From the NCBI GenBank assembly GCA_003602665.1, contig QQSG01000039.1, forward strand, positions 11,594 to 23,177: a stretch of DNA of 11,584 nucleotides, given 5' to 3'. This document shows, one piece after another, positions 4,679 to 11,584 of this stretch. Origin of the DNA: Candidatus Poseidoniales archaeon (GTDB lineage Archaea; Thermoplasmatota; Poseidoniia; Poseidoniales; Poseidoniaceae). Both the position numbers and the translations under genes were made by a program. A model generated the notes under the pieces. It did no database searches and was not told the DNA's origin. It saw nothing but the letters and a program-made list of their open reading frames with translations. Position 1 is the first letter of the stretch; each line of letters opens with the position of its first letter.

Positions 4679-6787
4679 ATGAGTGAGGCGGAAAACCCAG
4701 TTCAAGGAGGTGGAATCCCTTACCTCGCTCACGAAAAAGCAAGACCTGGCCAACTTGAAATGATTGGGGACTGCCTTAGTGCCCTCAAGAGAAGAGGACA
4801 TCATCTCGCAGCAGCACCTACAGGTATCGGGAAAACTGCTGCAGCCTTGGCAGCAGCCATAGAAGCAGCAAGGACGAGCGATGGACCTCGAACAATATTC
4901 TTCCTTACATCCCGACAGAGTCAGCACAAGATTGTCGTTGATACTGTACGTAGAATAAATGCAAGACGGCCACGAGAAGATAAGGTACGCCTTGTCGACA
5001 TGGTTGGACAATCAAGTATGTGCGTACAACCATTTGCAAATGAAGGACACGCTCTGTTTTCTCTTCTTTGCAGCCAGGCACGATCCGAAAGGTCATGCAA
5101 ACCATTTACAACGCCAGCACCCGGATTGAGGCATCGAATTCTATCCGACCCGTTGCATGTTGAAGAACTCGTTCAGATGGCAAAGACGCATACTGAGCAT
5201 GGAGTACCCACGCTCACATGCCCATGGAAAGCAGCAAGAGAAGCCGTATCCTCAACGGATGTCTTCGTCGGTGATTACAACCATCTCTTCGTTGACGCTG
5301 TACGAGAAGCGTCCCTCAAGGCAATGGAATTAGATTTGTCAAACATCATCGTTATTGTTGATGAAGCACATAATCTTCCTGACAGAATCCGTATGGGAAT
5401 GCAGCGAAGATTCACGCCTACTGTTGTGCGAAACGCCACGTTTGAACTGGAAGAATATGCTGGGACAGTAGCGGAGAATTCAGCCCGTATGGGTGGAGAT
5501 GTTGCTGAATTAAATGCACAAATGGCCTCATGGGCTCTTGAAGTCATGAAGAAACTTCGATCTCGAATGGGTGATTTCTTCAGAGAGATATTGAATGAGC
5601 CTGCTGAGTTTGAAGAACGAAAAGTCGAATTTGATCGATTGCAACGAATCTTTCTCATGGCCTGTGATGAAGCTGAAGGAAAGGCGGGGCAACAGCAACT
5701 CGGTCAAGAATCTGTAGAAACGGTTGAAGCACCATCAAAAGGAACAGACCGTCTGAAAATGTTGAGAGATATCCTGTTCGATGTACAAATCAAACTTGAG
5801 ACTGAAGATGAGAATCCAAACGTCGAAATCGATGCGCATCGAATTGCGAATCTTCTTGATGACCTTCTACGATTTGGAAAGACGACTGCATTGGTCTTTG
5901 TGCATGATACGAAAGGGAGAGAGGGACGAATTACCTCCCATCTTCTTGATCCTGGGTTAGTGAGTGGTCCGGTCCTGCAAAATTGTGCTGGAAGCATACT
6001 GATGTCAGGTACACTGTATCCACCGAAGATGTACGCAGACTTGCTCGGTATCGGAAAAGAGAAGACAACCAAACAAGCCTATGAGTCTCCTTTTGCCAAA
6101 GAACGACGTCCAATTATGGTAGCCAACGATGTTACGACTCGTTACAAAGATCGTTCCTATGATAATACACAACGCATCCGTAACCACCTCCAAGCGTTAT
6201 GTGATGGAACACCTGGGCACGTAGCAGTATTCGTCCCATCTTATTCGATGCTTAATGAGTATATTGGGGAAGGGATATTCCGAGGAGTTACGCTAAGGAT
6301 GGAAGATCGAACATGGTCAAAACAAGATGTCGATCAATTACTCGACGTCCTTGAGAATGCAAAGGTTTCTGGGAAAAGGATTCTACTCGCAGGAGTCTTT
6401 GGTGGACGTTTAGCTGAAGGCATTGATTATCAGAATGGAGTTCTCGATGCCGTGGCTTGTATTGGCATTCCAAATCCACCACCTTCCATTCACCAGAAGG
6501 CCTTGAGAAGTTATGTTGAGGAACGGTTTGGTAGAGGAAATGCTTGGCGATACACCTCGACTCAACCTGCAATCAATTCGATCATGCAGGCAATGGGACG
6601 TCCAATTCGTAGTATTGCTGATCGAGCCCTCATTCTTCTTCTCGACAAAAGAAATACCGACAGAACGTACATTGAATGTTATCCTGCTGATGTGAGGATG
6701 AACGCAACAAACGAACCTGAAACGACGAAATCTTTTGCACGACGATTCTTTTCAAGAGTTAAAAGACTACACGAAGGTTCATCATAA
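4679..6787 (+). CDS. XPD/Rad3-type Fe-S DNA helicase (superfamily 2, DEAH)
   Basis: 702 residues. ATP-dependent 5'-3' helicase family of nucleotide excision repair (XPD) and its DinG-like relatives. Walker A is AAPTGIGKT (45-53) and Walker B is VDEAHNLP (227-234). Four cysteines, C115, C131, C140 and C181, lie between helicase motifs Ia and II with the order and rough spacing of the XPD 4Fe-4S domain. About 210 residues follow before motif III (LMSGTL, 441-446), the place of the Arch domain. Motif V-like sequence, GGRLAEGIDYQ, lies about 575-585. Motif VI is QAMGRPIRS (637-645), with its arginine finger candidates. All catalytic positions look intact. No ribosome site precedes the ATG at 4679; a weak TATA-like CTTTAGAG at 4649-4656 lies about 25 bases upstream, consistent with a leaderless message. 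The start puts the Q-motif region (RPGQLEMI) near the N-terminus, as usual. Confidence 0.93.
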   Translation: MSEAENPVQGGGIPYLAHEKARPGQLEMIGDCLSALKRRGHHLAAAPTGIGKTAAALAAAIEAARTSDGPRTIFFLTSRQSQHKIVVDTVRRINARRPREDKVRLVDMVGQSSMCVQPFANEGHALFSLLCSQARSERSCKPFTTPAPGLRHRILSDPLHVEELVQMAKTHTEHGVPTLTCPWKAAREAVSSTDVFVGDYNHLFVDAVREASLKAMELDLSNIIVIVDEAHNLPDRIRMGMQRRFTPTVVRNATFELEEYAGTVAENSARMGGDVAELNAQMASWALEVMKKLRSRMGDFFREILNEPAEFEERKVEFDRLQRIFLMACDEAEGKAGQQQLGQESVETVEAPSKGTDRLKMLRDILFDVQIKLETEDENPNVEIDAHRIANLLDDLLRFGKTTALVFVHDTKGREGRITSHLLDPGLVSGPVLQNCAGSILMSGTLYPPKMYADLLGIGKEKTTKQAYESPFAKERRPIMVANDVTTRYKDRSYDNTQRIRNHLQALCDGTPGHVAVFVPSYSMLNEYIGEGIFRGVTLRMEDRTWSKQDVDQLLDVLENAKVSGKRILLAGVFGGRLAEGIDYQNGVLDAVACIGIPNPPPSIHQKALRSYVEERFGRGNAWRYTSTQPAINSIMQAMGRPIRSIADRALILLLDKRNTDRTYIECYPADVRMNATNEPETTKSFARRFFSRVKRLHEGSS

Positions 6788-6806
6788 ACAAGCGAGAGGG
6801 AAGAAC

Positions 6807-7262
6807 ATGAGCGACTGGAAACCATTGGACGTAAGCGAAGATGAACTTGAAGAGATTGCTACGAGTGATTTTTCCTCAACTCCTGAACAACTTCATACAG
6901 AATTTCAGACATCTGCAACGCATTTGCATCAAGTTCAATCGATGCATAAGCATGTACTCGTACAAGCAGGAATGATTCCAGAAACGCACATAGCAGAGGT
7001 TGAACCAACCCAGCGATTGGAGTGGGTTTTACAAGAACTGCATGGAATGAGTAATCCAGATGGACTTTCAATTCCGCTTCTTGGAGTTACACCTGAACAA
7101 CTGGAAGTTAAAATCAAGGATACCGGTTTGGAAACTCATGTCAAGATTACAATTCAACAAGAAGGAAATGACCCTTTTGAGCGAATCCTTCCCCTAAACA
7201 GTGAGCAAGCCGAAACGGTACGTGTTCACTTCGTTAACGGAAGGCTTCACCTTCGCTGGTAA
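6807..7262 (+). CDS. 151-residue protein with possible Hsp20/alpha-crystallin-like C-terminal fold
   Basis: The ATG at 6807 has a GAGAGGG purine tract 6 bases upstream. An in-frame ATG at 6735 would overlap the helicase end by 53 bases, so the later start is chosen. Residues 10-80 are acidic and helical (DELEEIATSDF at the start, ending QRLEWVLQELHGM). Residues 97-151 are predicted strands: EQLEVKIKDTGLETHVKITI, then FERILPLNSEQAETVRVHFV, then NGRLHLRW. The F.R.lPL....e.v...F.NG.L.l.. pattern is the C-terminal signature of the alpha-crystallin domain of small heat-shock proteins, but the front strands are shortened and the IxI tail is missing, so this is a remote resemblance only. It follows the helicase by 19 bases and is probably co-transcribed. 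It may be a chaperone-like or adaptor partner; function unproved. Its stop is one base from that of the convergent surface protein gene. Confidence 0.75.
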   Translation: MSDWKPLDVSEDELEEIATSDFSSTPEQLHTEFQTSATHLHQVQSMHKHVLVQAGMIPETHIAEVEPTQRLEWVLQELHGMSNPDGLSIPLLGVTPEQLEVKIKDTGLETHVKITIQQEGNDPFERILPLNSEQAETVRVHFVNGRLHLRW

Positions 7263-7263
7263 A

Positions 7264-10200
7264 TCAATACTTCTTGTAACTCAGTTCAGAGATCATTTTG
7301 TCAAGAGCACCTTGTGCGGATTGTTGGTGCTGAGGACCAAGTTCTTCGCGACCATATCGAGCCATCTCAAACATATTGTCCAAGGCTTGTAATGATTCAT
7401 CGCTAAGGCCAGGAGTTGCTTGACGAATAGCTACTTCGAATTCACGAACGGTTTCGAAATCTCGACGCAATAGTCCTCTCGTCTGAAGAGAAGAACATAA
7501 GTTCTGATAACAGTTGAAAATCGCTTCTCGTACTGAGTCACCAGCAGCCAGAAGTTCTGCAGTGTATTCGAAGACCTCAGCCATTTCAGACCTTAATTCA
7601 GTTTGCTTTCTTCTGCGATACATCACAGTACCCACTGCTACGGCTGCTGCCAAGAACAAGAGGGAAACATATGTCCAAGCGCTAATGCCTGCTGCTTCCG
7701 CTTCATACTCATATCCTGGAGAGAATCCTTGTTCTCTTAGAACATCAAAGTTCGTAAGAGTCTGTTCAGATAATCTCGGGTCAGTGATGTCAATATCAAG
7801 ACTTAATCTTCCAAAGGTATCCTCATCACCAAATGGAGGATCGTTGTTGAATTCAAAGGTGGCGACACCGTCTGAATCTGTGAGTGAAGTCATCTCGGCC
7901 AATCGGGTGCCGTTTTCAGAATCGAGATAGAATACAACAGCAATACCTGACAATCCTTCAGAGGTATCAACCGCAATAATCGATACTGATCCATCCACCT
8001 TTTCGTCTTCATTCTCAACAATCGTATCGATTGATGGAGTTATCTCGGCATTGACTTTGACATACAGTGGATGAGCCCGTGAGGCTCCATTGATGTAAAG
8101 TGCAGTATCTCGAGGAACATCAAGACTGATGAATTGAGGTCCTGGAAGCAATGAAGTTGGAGTTGTTGCAGTAAGTGTGAAATTACCAACGCTCCATTCT
8201 TCTTGAACGCCGTTGAAGCAGAAGGCTCCTTCGAAACCATCGACACAATTTGAGCTGTTACCCATGTAAATTACAATGTTCTCAAACACTTCTCCAATGC
8301 CACCGACCTCAGAGACACTTCCAGTAAGTCGGATTGGATTTGCAATGTCTGAACGAACAGATGTTGCAGTTGAAGTTCCATCGATCGTGATGATAATATC
8401 TGCCCAAACAGTGACTGAACCATTCGAGGATGTACTCAGATGCTCTTGCGTTCCTTCAAAGATGACTTCGATTGAATGACCGCTTCCGCGTGCTAGATCC
8501 ATTCCCGCAAGAACTGTTGCAGTGTAGGCTCCCTCAGAATCTGTTGTAACAGTCGTCATCAAGACACCATCGAGGTAAACAAGCACATTCTCATTCGCTA
8601 TACCGTCTTGGTCAACTGTATCGATATCAAACAATCGTCCAGATATCGACCAGAAGTCACCTCGTGTAGCGTCAACCCCATCTACAAACTCTATTGTTAC
8701 TGCAGAGCGGTGTGAGAGGAAGAAGGATTGGTTTGCAGAACCTTCTCTGTAGTATCCTTGAGCAAGAACATCTGCTTCAAGCAAATTATCACCGAAATCA
8801 AAGAAGTCCTGAACGGTCCAATCATACGAGAACGTACCGTCAGCACCTGTTGTAACCTGACTCAAAACAAATCCATCAACCTTCAATTCGACAACATGAC
8901 CTGCAATCGGTTGAAGTTGGTTGTCGAGCACAGTACCTGTAATCGTCACTGTATCAGTGACTGCAAGTGGGCTTGGAACCGAAACCTCAACCAGAATCTT
9001 ACTGTAAATCGTCCATGTTCCGTTTGAAGCACTTGGAAGGTAGAACGATGTTCCATTGAACTGTGTTTCGAGAACGACTGGTCCAAGTGTTGCATCAGCT
9101 GGAACTGGAATCACCGCAGTAAACAAGCCAGTTTCATCAGTAGAAACATTGGTCATCCAAACTCCACCGAGGTAAATATCGATTCGCTGATCGAGTAATG
9201 GATTGTCAACAATATCAAGAAGTCGCCCTTGTATTGTCATTGTATCTTCACGGTCAACTGAACCTGTAGCTGTAATCAATAGAATCTGAGTCGGTACACT
9301 CACATTGAAATTGATCATATCACTGCTCGCCATGTAGAATTCAGGATCAACAGCATCACCGATACCGATTGGGTCAACCCAATCACGACCACCTGTAAAT
9401 TGGACTTCGACCATGTGCCCTCCAGATGGAGTTGATTCTGGTACTGTGTAAACGATAGAGAATGCACCTGTGAATGCATCAGATTGTACGCTTGCAACAG
9501 GAACACCGTCGACAAGCATACGTACGATAGCCACGGATTCAACACCATCAACATACAATGGCAATCCAAGGTCATCAAGCAATGTTCCGTTGACATACAA
9601 TGTTTCTCCAGCAGTCAATTGTTCTGTGTGTTCAAGAATGGTCATGTTGGTTTTTGCCAAGGTCACGTATTGTGTCGAAGCATTGTAACCGAGTAATCCT
9701 GTAGTTCCTGAAATACCAAGATACTGCGCTTGTACATTGGAGAATCCAACAGTTGCGTTGAATGGTACGAGGAGTGAACCATTCGCAGTTCCATTGGCTG
9801 CGGTCGTGACAGTGACTGAAACTTCATCTGTTTTGTCAGTGGCCGGTAGAATGAATGTAATCTGTTGACCGCTTATCGCACTTCCAGTGTTATCTTCAAG
9901 AAGAATTCTGACATCAAGCAGTGTCCCTCGCTCCGTTCGATCGTTTAGCGTCGGTTGTCCAAGAGCATCGAGTGATGGCTCTAAGAATGTGATAAGTGAA
10001 TAGCCACGACTATCGAATGATGAATTGTTTTTCGAACCAACATAGAAGTTGACTGTTGGGACAATTGATGCTTCGAGCACGTGGGTTCCTGCCTCAAATC
10101 CAGGCGTCAGTGTAAGCGTAGCATTCCACCATCCACCATCTTGTACAGAACCATTACTCACTGAAAATCCAACTGGTTGGTCATCAATGGTGAAGAGAAC

Positions 10201-11584
10201 GTTTGCAGTCAAACGTGATCCATCACGATTCATCAATCCTGTTCCATTGTCTGAAACAACACGTCCAGAGACATTGAAACTCGAACCTGCGACTGGATTA
10301 TCTGTAATTTGGTCAACAACAAGGAAAGTCAATGAACGCACTGTTACACTTGAGAGATTTGCCTGGGACAAGAGTAAATCAGAACTTCCGTTGTAGAAGT
10401 AACTAACAACGATAAGGCCAAGTGGATGGCTACTTGGAACAGTAAATGAGGTGTTTGCCGTACCTGAACCATCTGTTGTAACTGTTGGTAGCCATGTTTC
10501 ATGGAAGAGTGTCGTAACACTTGAGTTACCCACAGGTCTAAAGTTGAAACTCGATTCAACTAAGGTTGCACTGAGATTAACCGTCTCTCCCCTGTTCACC
10601 AAAACCGGATTGCCTGGTTGAAGGCCTTCCAGTTGCGTAACACCGAAGACAAACACTGGGTTTGAAATCTCAGATGGGAGATAATAGAGTGACGAATCTT
10701 CGACGACTTCTACGACAAGAGTCCGAGGACCACGGACAGTTCCGTTGTTTGACACATCCGTAGGGACTGTCAAATTGAAACTACCATTGGAAAGGGTTGG
10801 AACGCCACTTCGAAGAAGTTCTTCGGGATTGGATTGCCAATATACATCGAGACGTACACCAGAGATTAGTGGTCTCAATGGGTCATCATCATCAAGAATT
10901 TGACCTTGCATATTGAAGTCTACTCCAGCTGTAATTGTTGATGGTAAAACATCGATACGGATGTCAGTCGGAACTTGTACTGTGACGTTAACGAATGTAC
11001 TGTTACCTGTTCTGCGGCTGTTTCCTACTGCTAACGGATCGGTTAAGTCATCTGCAACGAACATCTGTAATGTGTATTGGCCAGGAGCAACGTTGGATGA
11101 ACTCCATGTAAATGTCGCATTACCATTTGCATCTGTTACCGCTGTTCCCAAGGATACGTTTGTGTTGCCATAGTCCCAAATGTAATCAACTGTGACATCT
11201 GAAATATTGGAATTATCAGCTATATCAGAGACACTGGTATTGAAGACAACTGATTCTCCTGAAACAAATTCGATAACCGATAGTTCCTCTTCAACCAAGA
11301 ATTCTGATTCTATACCTATAGTAACTGATGGCAAGACAGGTGGATTTGGTGGCGTAGATGTATCTACAACACGGTAATATGCGCCACCGGCAGGTGCCAT
11401 TGATTCAAAGTTGAAGTCAATTACAACCTCATACCCATCTGATGGAAGTATTGTAGGCATGACAACAGTGAGATTGAATTTACCTGTCGCATTGTCAAGC
11501 ATACCATTCGCTAAGTCGATTGGGAATCCTTCTGCATCGAGCATCGTCATCGAAATGACAGTATCATTGCCAAGTATGCTTTCA
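7264..11584 (-). CDS. giant cell-surface protein: Ig-like repeats, one membrane helix, DUF4129-like cytoplasmic tail (N-terminus outside window)
   Basis: At least 1439 residues. The frame stays open through the right edge (11 codons precede the internal ATG at 11548-11550), so the start is missing. Numbering from that Met, residues 1-1287 hold about 11-12 beta-sandwich modules of about 100 residues. The typical pattern is a Val/Ile strand, T(A)G.....I.G.L.D..G.PL, then a (V/L)DG hairpin, then TTD.(E/T)G.(Y/F), as in the stretches near 770-812 and 965-1010. About 36 N-x-S/T sequons lie in this part. The only two ectodomain cysteines are C1102 and C1111. One membrane helix (1288-1310, ISAWTYVSLLFLAAAVAVGT) is followed by RRRK, which puts the tail inside. 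The 113-residue tail carries TVREFE (1367-1372) and MARYG (1396-1400), fitting DUF4129, a domain found in transglutaminase-like membrane proteins and others. Likely roles are surface layer, adhesion or envelope assembly. No catalytic domain is visible here; it may lie beyond the edge. Confidence 0.88.
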   Translation of the reverse strand, partial: ESILGNDTVISMTMLDAEGFPIDLANGMLDNATGKFNLTVVMPTILPSDGYEVVIDFNFESMAPAGGAYYRVVDTSTPPNPPVLPSVTIGIESEFLVEEELSVIEFVSGESVVFNTSVSDIADNSNISDVTVDYIWDYGNTNVSLGTAVTDANGNATFTWSSSNVAPGQYTLQMFVADDLTDPLAVGNSRRTGNSTFVNVTVQVPTDIRIDVLPSTITAGVDFNMQGQILDDDDPLRPLISGVRLDVYWQSNPEELLRSGVPTLSNGSFNLTVPTDVSNNGTVRGPRTLVVEVVEDSSLYYLPSEISNPVFVFGVTQLEGLQPGNPVLVNRGETVNLSATLVESSFNFRPVGNSSVTTLFHETWLPTVTTDGSGTANTSFTVPSSHPLGLIVVSYFYNGSSDLLLSQANLSSVTVRSLTFLVVDQITDNPVAGSSFNVSGRVVSDNGTGLMNRDGSRLTANVLFTIDDQPVGFSVSNGSVQDGGWWNATLTLTPGFEAGTHVLEASIVPTVNFYVGSKNNSSFDSRGYSLITFLEPSLDALGQPTLNDRTERGTLLDVRILLEDNTGSAISGQQITFILPATDKTDEVSVTVTTAANGTANGSLLVPFNATVGFSNVQAQYLGISGTTGLLGYNASTQYVTLAKTNMTILEHTEQLTAGETLYVNGTLLDDLGLPLYVDGVESVAIVRMLVDGVPVASVQSDAFTGAFSIVYTVPESTPSGGHMVEVQFTGGRDWVDPIGIGDAVDPEFYMASSDMINFNVSVPTQILLITATGSVDREDTMTIQGRLLDIVDNPLLDQRIDIYLGGVWMTNVSTDETGLFTAVIPVPADATLGPVVLETQFNGTSFYLPSASNGTWTIYSKILVEVSVPSPLAVTDTVTITGTVLDNQLQPIAGHVVELKVDGFVLSQVTTGADGTFSYDWTVQDFFDFGDNLLEADVLAQGYYREGSANQSFFLSHRSAVTIEFVDGVDATRGDFWSISGRLFDIDTVDQDGIANENVLVYLDGVLMTTVTTDSEGAYTATVLAGMDLARGSGHSIEVIFEGTQEHLSTSSNGSVTVWADIIITIDGTSTATSVRSDIANPIRLTGSVSEVGGIGEVFENIVIYMGNSSNCVDGFEGAFCFNGVQEEWSVGNFTLTATTPTSLLPGPQFISLDVPRDTALYINGASRAHPLYVKVNAEITPSIDTIVENEDEKVDGSVSIIAVDTSEGLSGIAVVFYLDSENGTRLAEMTSLTDSDGVATFEFNNDPPFGDEDTFGRLSLDIDITDPRLSEQTLTNFDVLREQGFSPGYEYEAEAAGISAWTYVSLLFLAAAVAVGTVMYRRRKQTELRSEMAEVFEYTAELLAAGDSVREAIFNCYQNLCSSLQTRGLLRRDFETVREFEVAIRQATPGLSDESLQALDNMFEMARYGREELGPQHQQSAQGALDKMISELSYKKY

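Noticed and set aside
8728..9027. Plus-strand frames inside the giant surface protein gene
   Set aside because: Many such frames occur opposite the repeat-rich gene. Their products are low-complexity, and the minus-strand reading is continuous and domain-structured throughout.
11548..11550. ATG here as the start of the surface protein
   Set aside because: The frame remains open for 11 further codons to the window edge, the sequence is mid-module, and there is no signal peptide.

Overview
The window looks archaeal, most likely a planktonic euryarchaeon of the Thermoplasmatota such as Marine Group II/III (Poseidoniales-like). Supporting signs are two archaellin-type genes, an Fe-S-cluster XPD/Rad3-type helicase, TATA-like and Shine-Dalgarno signals with archaeal spacing, tight gene packing, and a very large Asn-sequon-rich surface protein with Ig-like repeats. 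The taxonomic call is inference from gene content. No rRNA, tRNA, transposase or CRISPR array was seen.

Layout. The left edge (1-126, +) holds the C-terminal tail of an unidentified protein. Next come two tandem 207-residue archaellin-like genes (185-808 and 813-1436, +) and a small three-helix membrane protein with a Gln/Pro-rich cytoplasmic head (1457-1939, +). Convergent to these is a glutamate dehydrogenase gene (gdhA, 1952-3307, -), preceded on the same strand by a small acidic all-helical protein built from two copies of one module (3396-3839, -). Divergent from that gene is a ribbon-helix-helix (RHH) regulator (3964-4338, +). Its promoter carries three evenly phased GTANTAC sites abutting the TATA-like box, which is good evidence for autoregulation.

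Between the RHH gene and the helicase lies a 340-base stretch (4339-4678). It is locally GC-rich, contains several strong hairpins and holds only one doubtful 66-codon reading frame. This is the least explained part of the window. The helicase (4679-6787, +) is followed 19 bases later by a 151-residue protein whose C-terminus resembles the end of an Hsp20/alpha-crystallin fold. That gene converges, with a single base between stop codons, on a gene running leftward from beyond the right edge (7264-11584, -). The latter encodes at least 1439 residues: about a dozen extracellular Ig-like modules, one transmembrane helix and a cytoplasmic DUF4129-like tail.

Themes. The left part belongs to motility, the archaellum filament. 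The middle joins nitrogen assimilation (gdhA), a local regulator and DNA repair (XPD-like). The right is cell-surface structure or adhesion. The best candidates for new biology are the RHH operator array with its downstream structured region, the archaellin pair with conserved cysteines, and the Ig-repeat/DUF4129 protein with its uneven glycosylation-site density.
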